Source: Timaviella obliquedivisa GSE-PSE-MK23-08B
Lineage (GTDB): Bacteria > Cyanobacteriota > Cyanobacteriia > Elainellales > Elainellaceae
NCBI GenBank assembly: GCA_019358855.1
Contig: JAHHII010000004.1
Location: forward strand, 310,001-374,000
Direction: 5' to 3'
Length of the DNA stretch: 64,000 nt
The translations under genes were made by a program, and so were the position numbers. Under the pieces are notes generated by a model that had not been told where the DNA came from, ran no database searches, and saw only the letters and a list, made by a program, of their open reading frames with translations. This document shows positions 38,222 through 46,345 of the stretch, one piece after another; position 1 is the stretch's first letter, and every line of letters begins with the position of its first letter.

Positions 38222-38944
38222 ATGGCTCAGGTACAACTCGTTGTTTTTGATATGGCGGGAACAACCGTTAAAGATGAAAATGAAGTTCAAGCTTGTTTTT
38301 TTACAGCCGCTGAATCGACAGGATTGCAGGCAGAGCGCGATCGCATCACTGCTATGATGGGTTGGGCAAAAAAGCGAGTATTCCAAACCCTTTGGCAAGA
38401 ACAAATTGGCGTAGAGCATCCAGATTACGCCGCCAGCGTTGAGGGTTCTTATGCCAAGTTCAAAGAGGTTTTAGAACACCATTATCAAACGCAACCCGTT
38501 CAACCCACAGAAGGTTGCTTGGACTTATTCACTTGGCTCAATTCTCAGAACATCAAAATTGCCCTAAACACAGGCTTTTATCGAGAAGTCACTGACATTA
38601 TTCTGAATCGTCTGGGCTGGGATCTCGGACTCAACGAGAACTATGTGGGTTCGGACTCAATCATTCAAGCTTCCATCACTCCTTCAGAAATTTATAATAG
38701 CGAAGGTCGTCCTGCACCTTACATGATTCAAAAAGCCATGTACTTGCTGGGAATAAAAGATCCAAAAACGGTGATCGCGATCGGGGATACACCGTCAGAT
38801 TTAGAAGCTGGCATCCATGCAAACTGCTTGCTTGCGTTGGGCGTTACTAACGGCACTCACACCAAAGCGCAGTTAGAGTCATACCCCAATCATGGATTAC
38901 TCGGCTCTTTATCAGAACTGAAAGAAAAAATTATTTCTTTGTAA
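38222..38944 (+). CDS. Phosphonatase-like HAD hydrolase (PhnX-like)
   Basis: A 240-residue HAD hydrolase. The nucleophile Asp and acid/base region is VFDMAGTTVKDENEV; ALNTGFYREV and GRPAPYMIQKAMYLLGI resemble phosphonoacetaldehyde hydrolase PhnX, as does the IGDTPSDLEAG loop. True PhnX also uses a cap-domain lysine as Schiff base; here MMGWAKKRVFQTL offers candidate lysines. The likely reaction is phosphonoacetaldehyde to acetaldehyde plus phosphate. A strong GGAGG lies just before the ATG. The stop lies within a 15-bp tandem duplication. Confidence 0.85.
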   Translation: MAQVQLVVFDMAGTTVKDENEVQACFFTAAESTGLQAERDRITAMMGWAKKRVFQTLWQEQIGVEHPDYAASVEGSYAKFKEVLEHHYQTQPVQPTEGCLDLFTWLNSQNIKIALNTGFYREVTDIILNRLGWDLGLNENYVGSDSIIQASITPSEIYNSEGRPAPYMIQKAMYLLGIKDPKTVIAIGDTPSDLEAGIHANCLLALGVTNGTHTKAQLESYPNHGLLGSLSELKEKIISL

Positions 38945-38964
38945 CCTCTTTCTTTGTAACCTCT
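38935..38964. repeat. 15-bp perfect tandem duplication across a stop codon
   Basis: TTCTTTGTAACCTCT occurs twice (38935-38949, 38950-38964). The first copy contains the TAA stop of the HAD gene. The second lies in the gap before the FAD oxidoreductase and leaves that gene without a visible Shine-Dalgarno sequence. Confidence 0.95.
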
Positions 38965-38978
38965 ATTCTTTGACTCAG

Positions 38979-40100
38979 ATGAATCAGGCAGACGTTTTAA
39001 TTGTGGGTGCGGGCATCGTGGGTTTAGCACACGCTTTAGCCGCTGCCAAACGAGGACTTAAAGTCGTGGTGTTTGAGCGAAGTCCTTATGCTGTAGGTGC
39101 TTCAATTCGTAATTTTGGCATGATCTGGCCGATCGGACAGCCTCAAGGAGAATTAAGCGATCGCGCCCTCAAAGCCAGAGAAATCTGGATCGAAGTTGCT
39201 TCTAAAGCAGACATTCATTTAGAGCAATGCGGCTCTTTACACCTCGCTTATCGGCAAGACGAGATGGCGGTCTTGGAGGAGTTCATCCAGACAAACAGCA
39301 GCGATTTAACCCGGCTTATTACTTCTACTGAAGTGGCTGAAAAAAGTCCGGCAGCCATTACCGAGGGACTGCTAGGCGCACTCTGGAGCGCGACCGAAAT
39401 GACGGTTGATCCGCGAGAGGCGATTCGGAAGCTACCCGGATATCTGTCAGAAGTTTACGGGGTCGAGTTTAACTTTGGCACCGTCGTCACTGAAATTGCT
39501 AATTCCCAGGTGCTTGCAGGCAATCAACAATGGACAGGCACCCACATTTTTGTCTGTAGTGGTGCAGATTTTGAAACACTCTACCCCGCTCTGTATACTG
39601 CCAGCGGTTTGACCAAAGTGAAGCTGCAAATGATGCGGACTGTTGCCCAGCCCGATCGCTGGCGGTTGAAACCTTCCCTGTGTGGCGGCTTAACTCTCAC
39701 CCACTATCTAGCTTTCGCAGATTGTCCCTCCCTAGCGGCTCTGAAAGAACGAATTGCCACTGAAACGCCTCACTTTCCCCAGTGGGGCATTCATGTGATG
39801 ATGTCTCAAAACGGCTCTGGAGAACTCATTCTAGGGGACTCTCATGAATATGGCTTGAACCCCGACCCGTTCGATCGCGCAGAAATTAACCAGTACGTGT
39901 TGGATTATCTGAAAGGCTTTGCGAAAGTTCCCTCATTTGAAATTGCTGAAACCTGGCACGGAGTTTATGCCAAACTTCCGGGACAAGTGGATCTGATTGC
40001 TCATCCAGAAGAAAATGTGACAATTGTTAATGCGCTGGGGGGTGCCGGGATGACCTTATCCTTCGGCTTAGCAGAGCAGGTTATGGGAGCTTTAGTATAA
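38979..40100 (+). CDS. FAD-dependent amine oxidoreductase of the phosphonate operon
   Basis: A ~373-residue DAO-type flavoprotein. FAD-binding fingerprint VLIVGAGIVGLAHALAAAKRG at the N-terminus and NFGMIWPIGQPQG, with the C-terminal VNALGGAGMTLSFGLAEQV typical of the glycine-oxidase-like fold. I recall this subfamily (TIGR03364) as recurrent in phosphonate loci. It probably oxidises an aminophosphonate to the aldehyde used by the HAD enzyme encoded just before it. The ATG at 38979 is preferred to the TTG at 38970. Confidence 0.85.
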   Translation: MNQADVLIVGAGIVGLAHALAAAKRGLKVVVFERSPYAVGASIRNFGMIWPIGQPQGELSDRALKAREIWIEVASKADIHLEQCGSLHLAYRQDEMAVLEEFIQTNSSDLTRLITSTEVAEKSPAAITEGLLGALWSATEMTVDPREAIRKLPGYLSEVYGVEFNFGTVVTEIANSQVLAGNQQWTGTHIFVCSGADFETLYPALYTASGLTKVKLQMMRTVAQPDRWRLKPSLCGGLTLTHYLAFADCPSLAALKERIATETPHFPQWGIHVMMSQNGSGELILGDSHEYGLNPDPFDRAEINQYVLDYLKGFAKVPSFEIAETWHGVYAKLPGQVDLIAHPEENVTIVNALGGAGMTLSFGLAEQVMGALV

Positions 40101-40105
40101 GGAAG

Positions 40106-40133
40106 CGTGCTCTTCGAGATACCCGCAAGGGGT
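40106..40133. repeat. Short dispersed repeat, copy 2
   Basis: GCGTGCTCTTCGAGATACCC followed by GCAAGGGG, in the gap after the phosphonate operon. It matches the repeats at 3889-3924 and 54562-54592 with small indels. Confidence 0.65.
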
Positions 40134-40170
40134 CGCCCAGTCGCCGCTTGCTGAACGCAGAAACTGAAAG

Positions 40171-41655
40171 TTACTTCTCATCGGGCTTTGCTCCTGTCCC
40201 GCGGACTTGAGTAAACCGATTCAACAGGTCATACCAAAACGCAGCCCCCATCGACAACGCCAGACCTGTTACAAACCAGCCGAGGACTCGCTGCGGAATT
40301 GGCAATAGCCAGCCTTTCTTTTCATCTTGTACCTGCTCATCCACGACAATTTTGTTCCAGCCTACAGGCAAAGGTAGTTCGTCCAACACATCATCTACAG
40401 CCGTTTTGACTGATTTCAAATCTGTTTGAATCGGGCTGTTGGTTGGCGTAGTGCTGTTGGGCGATCGCGTGGTTGAGGTGCTCACGACAGCCTGGTCAGC
40501 GGCTTGGCTAATGGTGGAGCGCAGCAGAGTGTCTTTAGAGAGGCGGCTGACCATATAAAAAGTGTCAGAGTTGGTGGCGATCGCAAAGAAAAAACCAATC
40601 AAAATCGCAATGCCCTTGGCGTTCCGCCGATAAACTCCAGACGCTCGATCCATCGAAGTGTCGAACCAATCTGACACTTCCTGCTCTAACTGATTTACCC
40701 CTTCTTGCAAGTTTTTGCTCTTAATCTGCGACTGCTGGGCTAAGCTTAATAGGCTCATTTGAAGTTGTTTGGGTAACTCAGATTGACTGAGTAACTCAGG
40801 ATTTTTGGCTTTTAGATCAGTCAAAATATCGGAGAAGCCAGGATTCTGGGCTGCGTTACCTTGATTAAAAATTAGCTGTAAAACTTCAGTAACAGTTGGT
40901 TCTAAGAGACGTTCGGCGATCGCTTGTTTAAGATATGCCAACTGACTGCGAATCATTGGAGTGGCGCGATCGCTTTGAGATTCCAAATCAATGCCATCAA
41001 GAAACAGCGCCATTTGCGCCGAAAGTTGCTCAAGGCAACTCGACAAAATAGAACGACCATTGACCAGATCAGCGATCGTTTGATCTAAGCTCTGTTGCAG
41101 ATTTTGGTACTGCTGTTTTAGGACTAAACCTTCGCCGTCTAAGCTGCGATCGGACTGAGGATAGAAGGTATTTAGAAATGCGCAAATTTGAGCTAACTTT
41201 TGAGTACTAAATTTACGGGCAGTGAGTTCACTTACTTTTTGGCTCAATTCTTTGATCCGAACTTGTTGTAAAAGCGCGGCTGAGAATGTTTTTGCAGGAA
41301 TATAAGAAGGACCGCTTTTTTGATTGCGAAATACGCTTCTAGTTTTTGTGACGAAATAGTAGAGAGCCGCGATGGATTGAACTCCCTTGCGAAAGGAAAC
41401 GGCTAACCGCCCCTTTGCTTCTTGGTTCAGTGCCTTAATGAGGGGACTGTTATAAAATTTATCGGTAAATTTCTGATAGAGCGGATCATCTACGCTGTCA
41501 CCTGTGAATAAATTTTCAATCGATCGCTTCAAATGCTCAGCGCGCCACTGCAACAGAATTGTAATCAATTCCTGAATTTCAGAAGTTAATAGGCTGAGAA
41601 TTAAGTAGATAAAAATTAAGCCAATGGCAATATCAATCACGACAGGTAGATTCAT
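40171..41655 (-). CDS. Uncharacterised membrane protein with long cytoplasmic helical region
   Basis: A 494-residue protein I cannot assign. An N-terminal transmembrane helix (VIDIAIGLIFIYLILSLLTS) and conserved-looking SEIQELI precede a ~300-residue helical, Gln-rich soluble region. A second hydrophobic segment (IAILIGFFFAIATNSDTFYM, ~residue 355) is followed by a Thr/Ser-rich loop and a third helix ending in GAAFWYDLLNRF. The terminal FWYDLL motif resembles proteins from many bacteria that are also uncharacterised. It stands alone on the minus strand. Confidence 0.75.
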   Translation of the reverse strand: MNLPVVIDIAIGLIFIYLILSLLTSEIQELITILLQWRAEHLKRSIENLFTGDSVDDPLYQKFTDKFYNSPLIKALNQEAKGRLAVSFRKGVQSIAALYYFVTKTRSVFRNQKSGPSYIPAKTFSAALLQQVRIKELSQKVSELTARKFSTQKLAQICAFLNTFYPQSDRSLDGEGLVLKQQYQNLQQSLDQTIADLVNGRSILSSCLEQLSAQMALFLDGIDLESQSDRATPMIRSQLAYLKQAIAERLLEPTVTEVLQLIFNQGNAAQNPGFSDILTDLKAKNPELLSQSELPKQLQMSLLSLAQQSQIKSKNLQEGVNQLEQEVSDWFDTSMDRASGVYRRNAKGIAILIGFFFAIATNSDTFYMVSRLSKDTLLRSTISQAADQAVVSTSTTRSPNSTTPTNSPIQTDLKSVKTAVDDVLDELPLPVGWNKIVVDEQVQDEKKGWLLPIPQRVLGWFVTGLALSMGAAFWYDLLNRFTQVRGTGAKPDEK

Positions 41656-41764
41656 CTCTAACGTGCCTCCAGTGGCATAAGAGAAAGGCTTGAGCAGCGC
41701 TCCGCCACAATTCTACCCGCAGCAGACCTGCCCGCAAGTTACATTCCAAGCTTGAGGGCAGCAC

Positions 41765-42520
41765 TCAGACTTCATCTGGGTTGACTCCCATTGCTCGTAG
41801 CTGTGCAGCAAGTCGCTCTGCCCGTTGACTTTCGGCATCTGCCCGTTGACCTTCAGCATCTGCCCGTTGACTTTCGGCATCTGCCCGCTCAGATCCAGTG
41901 GCGATAACTTGTCCCTGTTGATCACACCAGCGGAGCCAGATTCCAGATTGCGCTTCAAATGTTCCTTCCCAAAGTTTTAGTCCCAATCCAACGGACTCCA
42001 ACCAGAAGGGTTCAGGAAGCTCGACGTATTTCTTTCCCGTTAACTCCCATACCTTCAAAAGCGACCCGTTCAGTTCGTCTTTGCCCTGTAGCTGCTGCAA
42101 AGGATCAAACACCGCATAGTAAGCCATGCCAATGCGAGCATAGTCTGACTTTTTCGAGGTCAACTCATTGCCTTTACGGTTCGAGACAATCTCAATGGCA
42201 ACCTCTGGCAGCTTACCAAACTCCCATGCTAAGTAAGAGCGATTTTGCCTTTGACTCCAGTCGCTAGGCATCTTGACATTTAAGCTTAGAAAAGCATCTG
42301 GAACGATCGGCTCAAGCTTTAGTCCGTAGAACAAGCCGACATTTGCCGCCGCGACGAAAGAGGCTCCCGGTAACCAAGAACTATAGAGTGGTTCTACTAA
42401 AAGCCGCTGCTGCTTTTCCGACTGAAAATTGTCCACAGGAATATCGTCTTCAATGACCAGATGGCTGATGTCAAGCTCATTAACAATTTCTTCAGGATAT
42501 AAAAAAAGTTGTTGAGTCAT
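41765..42520 (-). CDS. Uma2 family endonuclease with repetitive C-terminal tail
   Basis: A 251-residue Uma2 protein. The core has PEVAIEIVSNRKGNELTSK and MAYYAVFDP, but the canonical PD and acidic residues are shifted compared with the shorter members in this window. The C-terminus carries three or so RADAESQ heptads (ERADAESQRADAEGQRADAE), then ERLAAQLRAMGVNPDE, a tail frequent in this subgroup and probably a coiled coil. The heptads are encoded by nearly identical 21-bp units. The function is unknown. Confidence 0.82.
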   Translation of the reverse strand: MTQQLFLYPEEIVNELDISHLVIEDDIPVDNFQSEKQQRLLVEPLYSSWLPGASFVAAANVGLFYGLKLEPIVPDAFLSLNVKMPSDWSQRQNRSYLAWEFGKLPEVAIEIVSNRKGNELTSKKSDYARIGMAYYAVFDPLQQLQGKDELNGSLLKVWELTGKKYVELPEPFWLESVGLGLKLWEGTFEAQSGIWLRWCDQQGQVIATGSERADAESQRADAEGQRADAESQRAERLAAQLRAMGVNPDEV

Positions 42521-42626
42521 GGGCAGTAACCAGAATCCTATAGCTCATTATCCTCTGATTTGCACGAACTTGATTGCCAACTTTTTTTATTCTTAGATAG
42601 CAAGCTTATTCTCAGTAGCAAAGGTG

Positions 42627-42965
42627 TTATTCTTCAGACCTTAAATTGGGCAGAGAATCTGAAGCTAAATCAGGCGTTGAGTCTTTGGGTTCGGCATCAC
42701 CAAAAAACAGCAGACGAATTGCCATAACAGCAAAGCCTACTGCCGCGATCGCCTTGACCCAGCGCGTTGGAAACACCTGAGAGAGGCTGTCACCCAAAAA
42801 AACACCCAAAAAACTTGCCAGCACCAGCGCTGCGGTCGAACCCAAAAAAACAGCCCGCAGCGAATTAGAACGACCACTAATGGCGATCGCGGCTAACTGG
42901 CTTTTGTCTCCTAGCTCCGAAATAAAAACCGTAACAAAGCTCAAACCCAGCAAATTCCAATCCAT
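42627..42965 (-). CDS. Half-size GDT1/TMEM165 (UPF0016) cation transporter, subunit 2
   Basis: A 112-residue membrane protein with three helices and the family motif ELGDKSQLAAIAIS near the N-terminus. Full GDT1 proteins have two such halves in one chain and move Mn2+ or Ca2+; here the halves are separate adjacent genes that presumably form a heterodimer. I recall cyanobacterial half-size pairs being named Hmx1/Hmx2 and linked to manganese import. It is the downstream gene, 57 bp after its partner. The C-terminus is short and acidic. Confidence 0.87.
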   Translation of the reverse strand: MDWNLLGLSFVTVFISELGDKSQLAAIAISGRSNSLRAVFLGSTAALVLASFLGVFLGDSLSQVFPTRWVKAIAAVGFAVMAIRLLFFGDAEPKDSTPDLASDSLPNLRSEE

Positions 42966-43022
42966 CTTTTTGCTCCTGCAATAGCCCTACTCCCGCGATA
43001 GCTCTAGGCTTGTAACAGTCTT

Positions 43023-43400
43023 CTAGCCTCGTATCACATCCCAAACCAACAAGACTGCCAGCACTAGCAGCAAGACCCCTGCCGCTACCTCCAGTGTCCG
43101 AGGCGGCACTCGCTGAGCTAACCAACGACCCAGCAACACCCCAACCAGACTGGTTGCCACCAGCGCCGATCCAGCCCCAGCAAATACAATCCAGGGGGCG
43201 TGGGATTGGGCACTCAGCAGCAGTGTTGTAACCTGAGTTTTATCGCCTAATTCGGCTAAAAAGATGGTGAAAAAAGTGGAGGCAAATATCCTGAGCTCTT
43301 CGCCCCAGGGAGATTGCGTCGATTGAGAAATATTCGTTGCTGGGTCTGGGGCAGGGTGTGGTGAGTTCTCTGCACCAGTGGAGATTGAAGAAATGTTCAC
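43023..43400 (-). CDS. Half-size GDT1/TMEM165 (UPF0016) cation transporter, subunit 1
   Basis: A 125-residue partner of the preceding entry. It has a ~35-residue hydrophilic N-terminus, then three helices with the motif AELGDKTQVTTLLLS. The pair of E-X-G-D-K-(T/S) motifs contributed by both proteins should form the cation site. It is transcribed before its partner on the minus strand. The photosystem II gene psb30 is only 0.6 kb away, which fits a manganese theme, although the genes are divergent. Confidence 0.87.
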   Translation of the reverse strand: MNISSISTGAENSPHPAPDPATNISQSTQSPWGEELRIFASTFFTIFLAELGDKTQVTTLLLSAQSHAPWIVFAGAGSALVATSLVGVLLGRWLAQRVPPRTLEVAAGVLLLVLAVLLVWDVIRG

Positions 43401-43466
43401 AGGTTAGAGAAGAATAGTTTTCATATTCCTTTCATTTTATGTTGTATTTGACAAAGTGAAGCAAGT

Positions 43467-43817
43467 TCATAGACCAATTTCACGATCGAAGCGGATCATT
43501 TCTAGGCTGCGATCGCCATACACATCTTCAATTTGCTCATGGCAGCAATCAATCGCAAAGTCACTCAGTTCTTCAGGTTGAATGCCAAACATCTCATGAA
43601 ACGTTTCGGGTTCGACTCGGCAAAACTGAGGGCGATCGGCATAAATTTTACAGGCGCGATCGGTATGGTCAAAATTTATGCACCAGCCATCGTCTCCAAC
43701 CAAGTCTAAATATTGCTCAAGTTGAGCCGTCGTCAGATACACATCTAAGTCAGGGCGCTCGGATGGCTCTAGATAGCAGCAAGCCCCACATTGTTTAACA
43801 CAGCACCAAGTTGACAT
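43467..43817 (-). CDS. YkgJ-type cysteine-cluster protein
   Basis: A 116-residue soluble protein with the CXXXCGACC-type cluster (CCVKQCGACCYLEPSERPD) and further cysteines in GWCINFD, ACKIYADRPQFCRVE and DCCHEQ. This is the YkgJ/UPF0153 zinc- or iron-sulfur-binding fold. The function is unknown. It lies immediately upstream of the two half-size GDT1 genes on the same strand (66 bp), so co-expression is possible. Confidence 0.85.
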   Translation of the reverse strand: MSTWCCVKQCGACCYLEPSERPDLDVYLTTAQLEQYLDLVGDDGWCINFDHTDRACKIYADRPQFCRVEPETFHEMFGIQPEELSDFAIDCCHEQIEDVYGDRSLEMIRFDREIGL

Positions 43818-43844
43818 AGGAAAAGCGAGGAAGGAGTTTCTTTA

Positions 43845-43872
43845 AAAGTGTAAGAGATCAAAGTGTAAGAGA
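43845..43872. repeat. 15-bp period tandem duplication upstream of psb30
   Basis: AAAGTGTAAGAGA occurs at 43845-43857 and 43860-43872, a 15-bp period, in the divergent region between the YkgJ-type gene and psb30. Confidence 0.8.
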
Positions 43873-43957
43873 GTGGGGCACTTAACGGTTAAAATGTGGG
43901 GTTAGAGGCTCGCGTCTATATCTATCAAAATTAATCAAATGATTTCTGGGAGGAACA

Positions 43958-44089
43958 ATGGATTTTCTAACAAACTTTTTGGGTGGAATCAATTTTGAGG
44001 CGATTGTACAGTTGACTTGCTTGGCGCTGATTGTCCTTGCTGGTCCAGCCGTCATTTTTGTGCTGGCACTTCGGGGGGGCGACCTGTAG
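43958..44089 (+). CDS. psb30: Photosystem II protein Psb30 (Ycf12)
   Basis: A 43-residue, single-helix thylakoid protein. The helix and C-terminus read [20 protein letters not shown], the hallmark of Psb30/Ycf12, a peripheral photosystem II subunit near cytochrome b559. GGGAGG lies eight bases before the ATG. The first ~15 residues ([15 protein letters not shown]) are a little longer than in some homologues. It appears to be transcribed alone, with a hairpin terminator about 105 bp downstream. Confidence 0.95.
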   Translation: MDFLTNFLGGINFEAIVQLTCLALIVLAGPAVIFVLALRGGDL

Positions 44090-44194
44090 AGTTAGCGATC
44101 GCATTTTAACTCAAGTTTTAGGGAGAGGGACGCTCGGTCTTCACTGCCTCCGGTCTCACATTTCATCGGCTTGAAACTGTTGTGAGCATTTGTT

Positions 44195-44255
44195 AAAAGG
44201 GAGCAACTTTGAAAAAACGGACTGAATTTCGTTCAGCCTAGTTTCTCCCTTTTTT
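44195..44255 (+). terminator. Long hairpin with T run between psb30 and prs
   Basis: The outer stem AAAAGGGAG/CTCCCTTTT encloses an inner stem GGACTGAA-TTTCG-TTCAGCC and is followed by TTTTTT. It fits a Rho-independent terminator for psb30 or the 3' end of a small RNA from the 44090-44250 gap. The remaining 44256-44444 should hold the prs promoter. Confidence 0.65.
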
Positions 44256-44444
44256 CAGCATGTAAAAATTCAAGATTGCTAAATAATAAGGTTTTGTCTG
44301 CGCAAGCTACCCAAGTCAAAAACTTTACAAAGTTGTATCGATCGCAACATGAATTTTTTGATAGTTGCTAGAAGAAATTACTGAGCGCCTTTTGTATGCC
44401 GATAATGTTAGTATTTCGGTGTTTGTAGCGTCAGAGGACATTCT

Positions 44445-45437
44445 GTGACCCGCTCTGCAACTCTTCCTGTTTTGTCTTCTTTTCCACCAGTTACGGACAA
44501 TAGCCGCCTTCGGCTATTCTCGGGTTCTGCTAATATTCCGCTGTCTCAAGAAGTTGCCCGCTACTTGGGAATGGACTTGGGCCCTATGGTGCGCAAGCGG
44601 TTTGCCGATGGCGAAATTTATGTTCAAATTCAGGAATCTATTCGGGGGTGTGATGTTTATCTCATCCAGCCAACCTGCTGCCCAGTTAACGATCACCTGA
44701 TGGAACTGCTGATTATGATAGATGCCTGTCGACGAGCCTCGGCGCGGCAAATTACAGCAGTTCTGCCTTACTACGGCTATGCCAGAGCCGATCGCAAAAC
44801 TGCGGGACGAGAGTCGATTACAGCCAAGCTGGTGGCGAACTTAATTACCCAAGCAGGAGCAAATCGTCTGCTAGCAATGGATTTACACTCTGCCCAGATC
44901 CAGGGCTATTTCGACATCCCTTTTGATCATGTCTACGGGTCGCCCGTCATGCTGGACTACCTGATCAGCAAGCAGCTGGAAGACATTGTGGTGGTTTCGC
45001 CAGATGTGGGTGGAGTTGCCCGCGCTCGTGCCTTTGCTAAAAAGCTGAACGATGCCCCCTTAGCCATCATTGATAAGCGCCGTCAGGTGCATAATGTGGC
45101 TGAGGTGATGAATGTGATTGGCGATGTTGCTGGAAAAACCGCAATTTTGGTCGATGACATGATCGATACAGCAGGCACAATATCTGAGGGAGCTAGGATT
45201 CTGCGGCAGCAAGGGGCGCGTCAGGTTTATGCCTGTGCTACCCATGCGGTTTTCTCGGGGCAGGCTGTGGAGCGGCTGTCGAGTGGCTTGTTTGAAGAAG
45301 TGATTGTCACCAATACGATTCCGCTGGCAGAAGAGCTACATTTTGAACAACTCAAAATGCTGTCGGTAGCTAACCTACTGGGTGAAACGATTTGGCGAAT
45401 TCATGAGGATACTTCTGTCAGCATCATGTTCCGCTAA
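44445..45437 (+). CDS. prs: Ribose-phosphate pyrophosphokinase
   Basis: A 330-residue PRPP synthetase that makes the PRPP needed for nucleotides, His and Trp. Signatures are FADGEIYVQIQESIRGCDVY, the ATP loop RADRKTAGRESITAKLVANL, DLHSAQIQGYFDIP and the PRPP-binding loop ILVDDMIDTAGTISEGA. It starts with GTG at 44445 and has a ~20-residue N-terminal extension as in other cyanobacteria. Confidence 0.97.
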   Translation: MTRSATLPVLSSFPPVTDNSRLRLFSGSANIPLSQEVARYLGMDLGPMVRKRFADGEIYVQIQESIRGCDVYLIQPTCCPVNDHLMELLIMIDACRRASARQITAVLPYYGYARADRKTAGRESITAKLVANLITQAGANRLLAMDLHSAQIQGYFDIPFDHVYGSPVMLDYLISKQLEDIVVVSPDVGGVARARAFAKKLNDAPLAIIDKRRQVHNVAEVMNVIGDVAGKTAILVDDMIDTAGTISEGARILRQQGARQVYACATHAVFSGQAVERLSSGLFEEVIVTNTIPLAEELHFEQLKMLSVANLLGETIWRIHEDTSVSIMFR

Positions 45438-45443
45438 ATTGGG

Positions 45444-46220
45444 TCAGAGAGACACTAAATCGTTGAGGCGTAGGGTCTTGCCTGCTTGGTCAGGCAGGAC
45501 TTGGGTGTTGAGGCTGAGGCGGTAAAAGTGGTCGAAGCGCGAGGGCTTTGCCCAGGCGGGTAGGGTTGCTTTTCGTTGAGCGATGAATTCTTTTTGAAAG
45601 TGACGATCGCGCGCTCCAACCCAGGGGTTTCGAGTGGGCACAATACACCGAGCACAAGGATTGCTACCCCAGAATGCGACTTCCCCAATTTGAAATGGCA
45701 AAAGCTGCCCCGGTTCACTCATCAACTGGTCTTCCCAAAATGCCGGAGCGTCTTCTATTTCCAAATTGGCACGAAATCGTTGCCGTACTTCTTCCAGGGT
45801 CATGCCAGGAAACCAAGAGGCGATCGCTCTCAAACTTTCCACTGCTACCACCGTTGCACCCGAAGCGAGGGTGTCGTCGGGAAAGCCCATATGAAGGTTT
45901 TGCTGGAGGGTGATAGGAGTGCCAAAGTAGTCGCTTAGCCAGGATCCTAGGGCGGGGCGATCGCTATCTAAATGAAAGGCGTGGGATTGCCCTTGCCCTT
46001 CAACCCGTAAGGTGACCGTGCGGGCGGAAAGGTCAAAGCGCGATCGCACGGAATGAATTTTCTCAGTGCGCTTGCCGTGAACAAACTGCCCTTGCTCATC
46101 CACCATGGCAAACTCTCGATCATGGGCGATCGCTCCGCCAGGCAGAATTTGGGCTGCGGGCACTTCCACGGCATCAAAGGATTTGATCGGGTAAATCAAA
46201 ATTTTGCTGAGGTAGGGCAT
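45444..46220 (-). CDS. MOSC domain protein
   Basis: A 258-residue protein with a MOSC N-terminal beta-barrel (LSKILIYPIKSFDAVEVPAA) and a MOSC domain (FRANLEIEDAPAFWEDQL ... NPCARCIVPTRNP, with the conserved Cys). MOSC proteins handle molybdenum-cofactor-bound sulfur or reduce N-hydroxylated compounds. It is cytosolic, with no signal peptide. The stop is six bases from the convergent prs stop. A molybdoenzyme is encoded 3.4 kb away (49567), but no direct link is shown. Confidence 0.88.
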   Translation of the reverse strand: MPYLSKILIYPIKSFDAVEVPAAQILPGGAIAHDREFAMVDEQGQFVHGKRTEKIHSVRSRFDLSARTVTLRVEGQGQSHAFHLDSDRPALGSWLSDYFGTPITLQQNLHMGFPDDTLASGATVVAVESLRAIASWFPGMTLEEVRQRFRANLEIEDAPAFWEDQLMSEPGQLLPFQIGEVAFWGSNPCARCIVPTRNPWVGARDRHFQKEFIAQRKATLPAWAKPSRFDHFYRLSLNTQVLPDQAGKTLRLNDLVSL

Positions 46221-46345
46221 CGGGAATTTGCTCCTAAATTAAGAAGTTGGGCAACCAGACAAGGGATAATAAACCTTGGAGGAAGCGCCTCAGAAGTGCG
46301 CCTCTAGTTTACTAAAGAAGTTTGTTAGATCAAGGAGATTTTAGA

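Noticed and set aside
43401-43466. Manganese (yybP-ykoY) riboswitch before the GDT1 genes
   Set aside because: Only 66 bases separate the genes and the conserved GGGGAGUA-type elements are absent.
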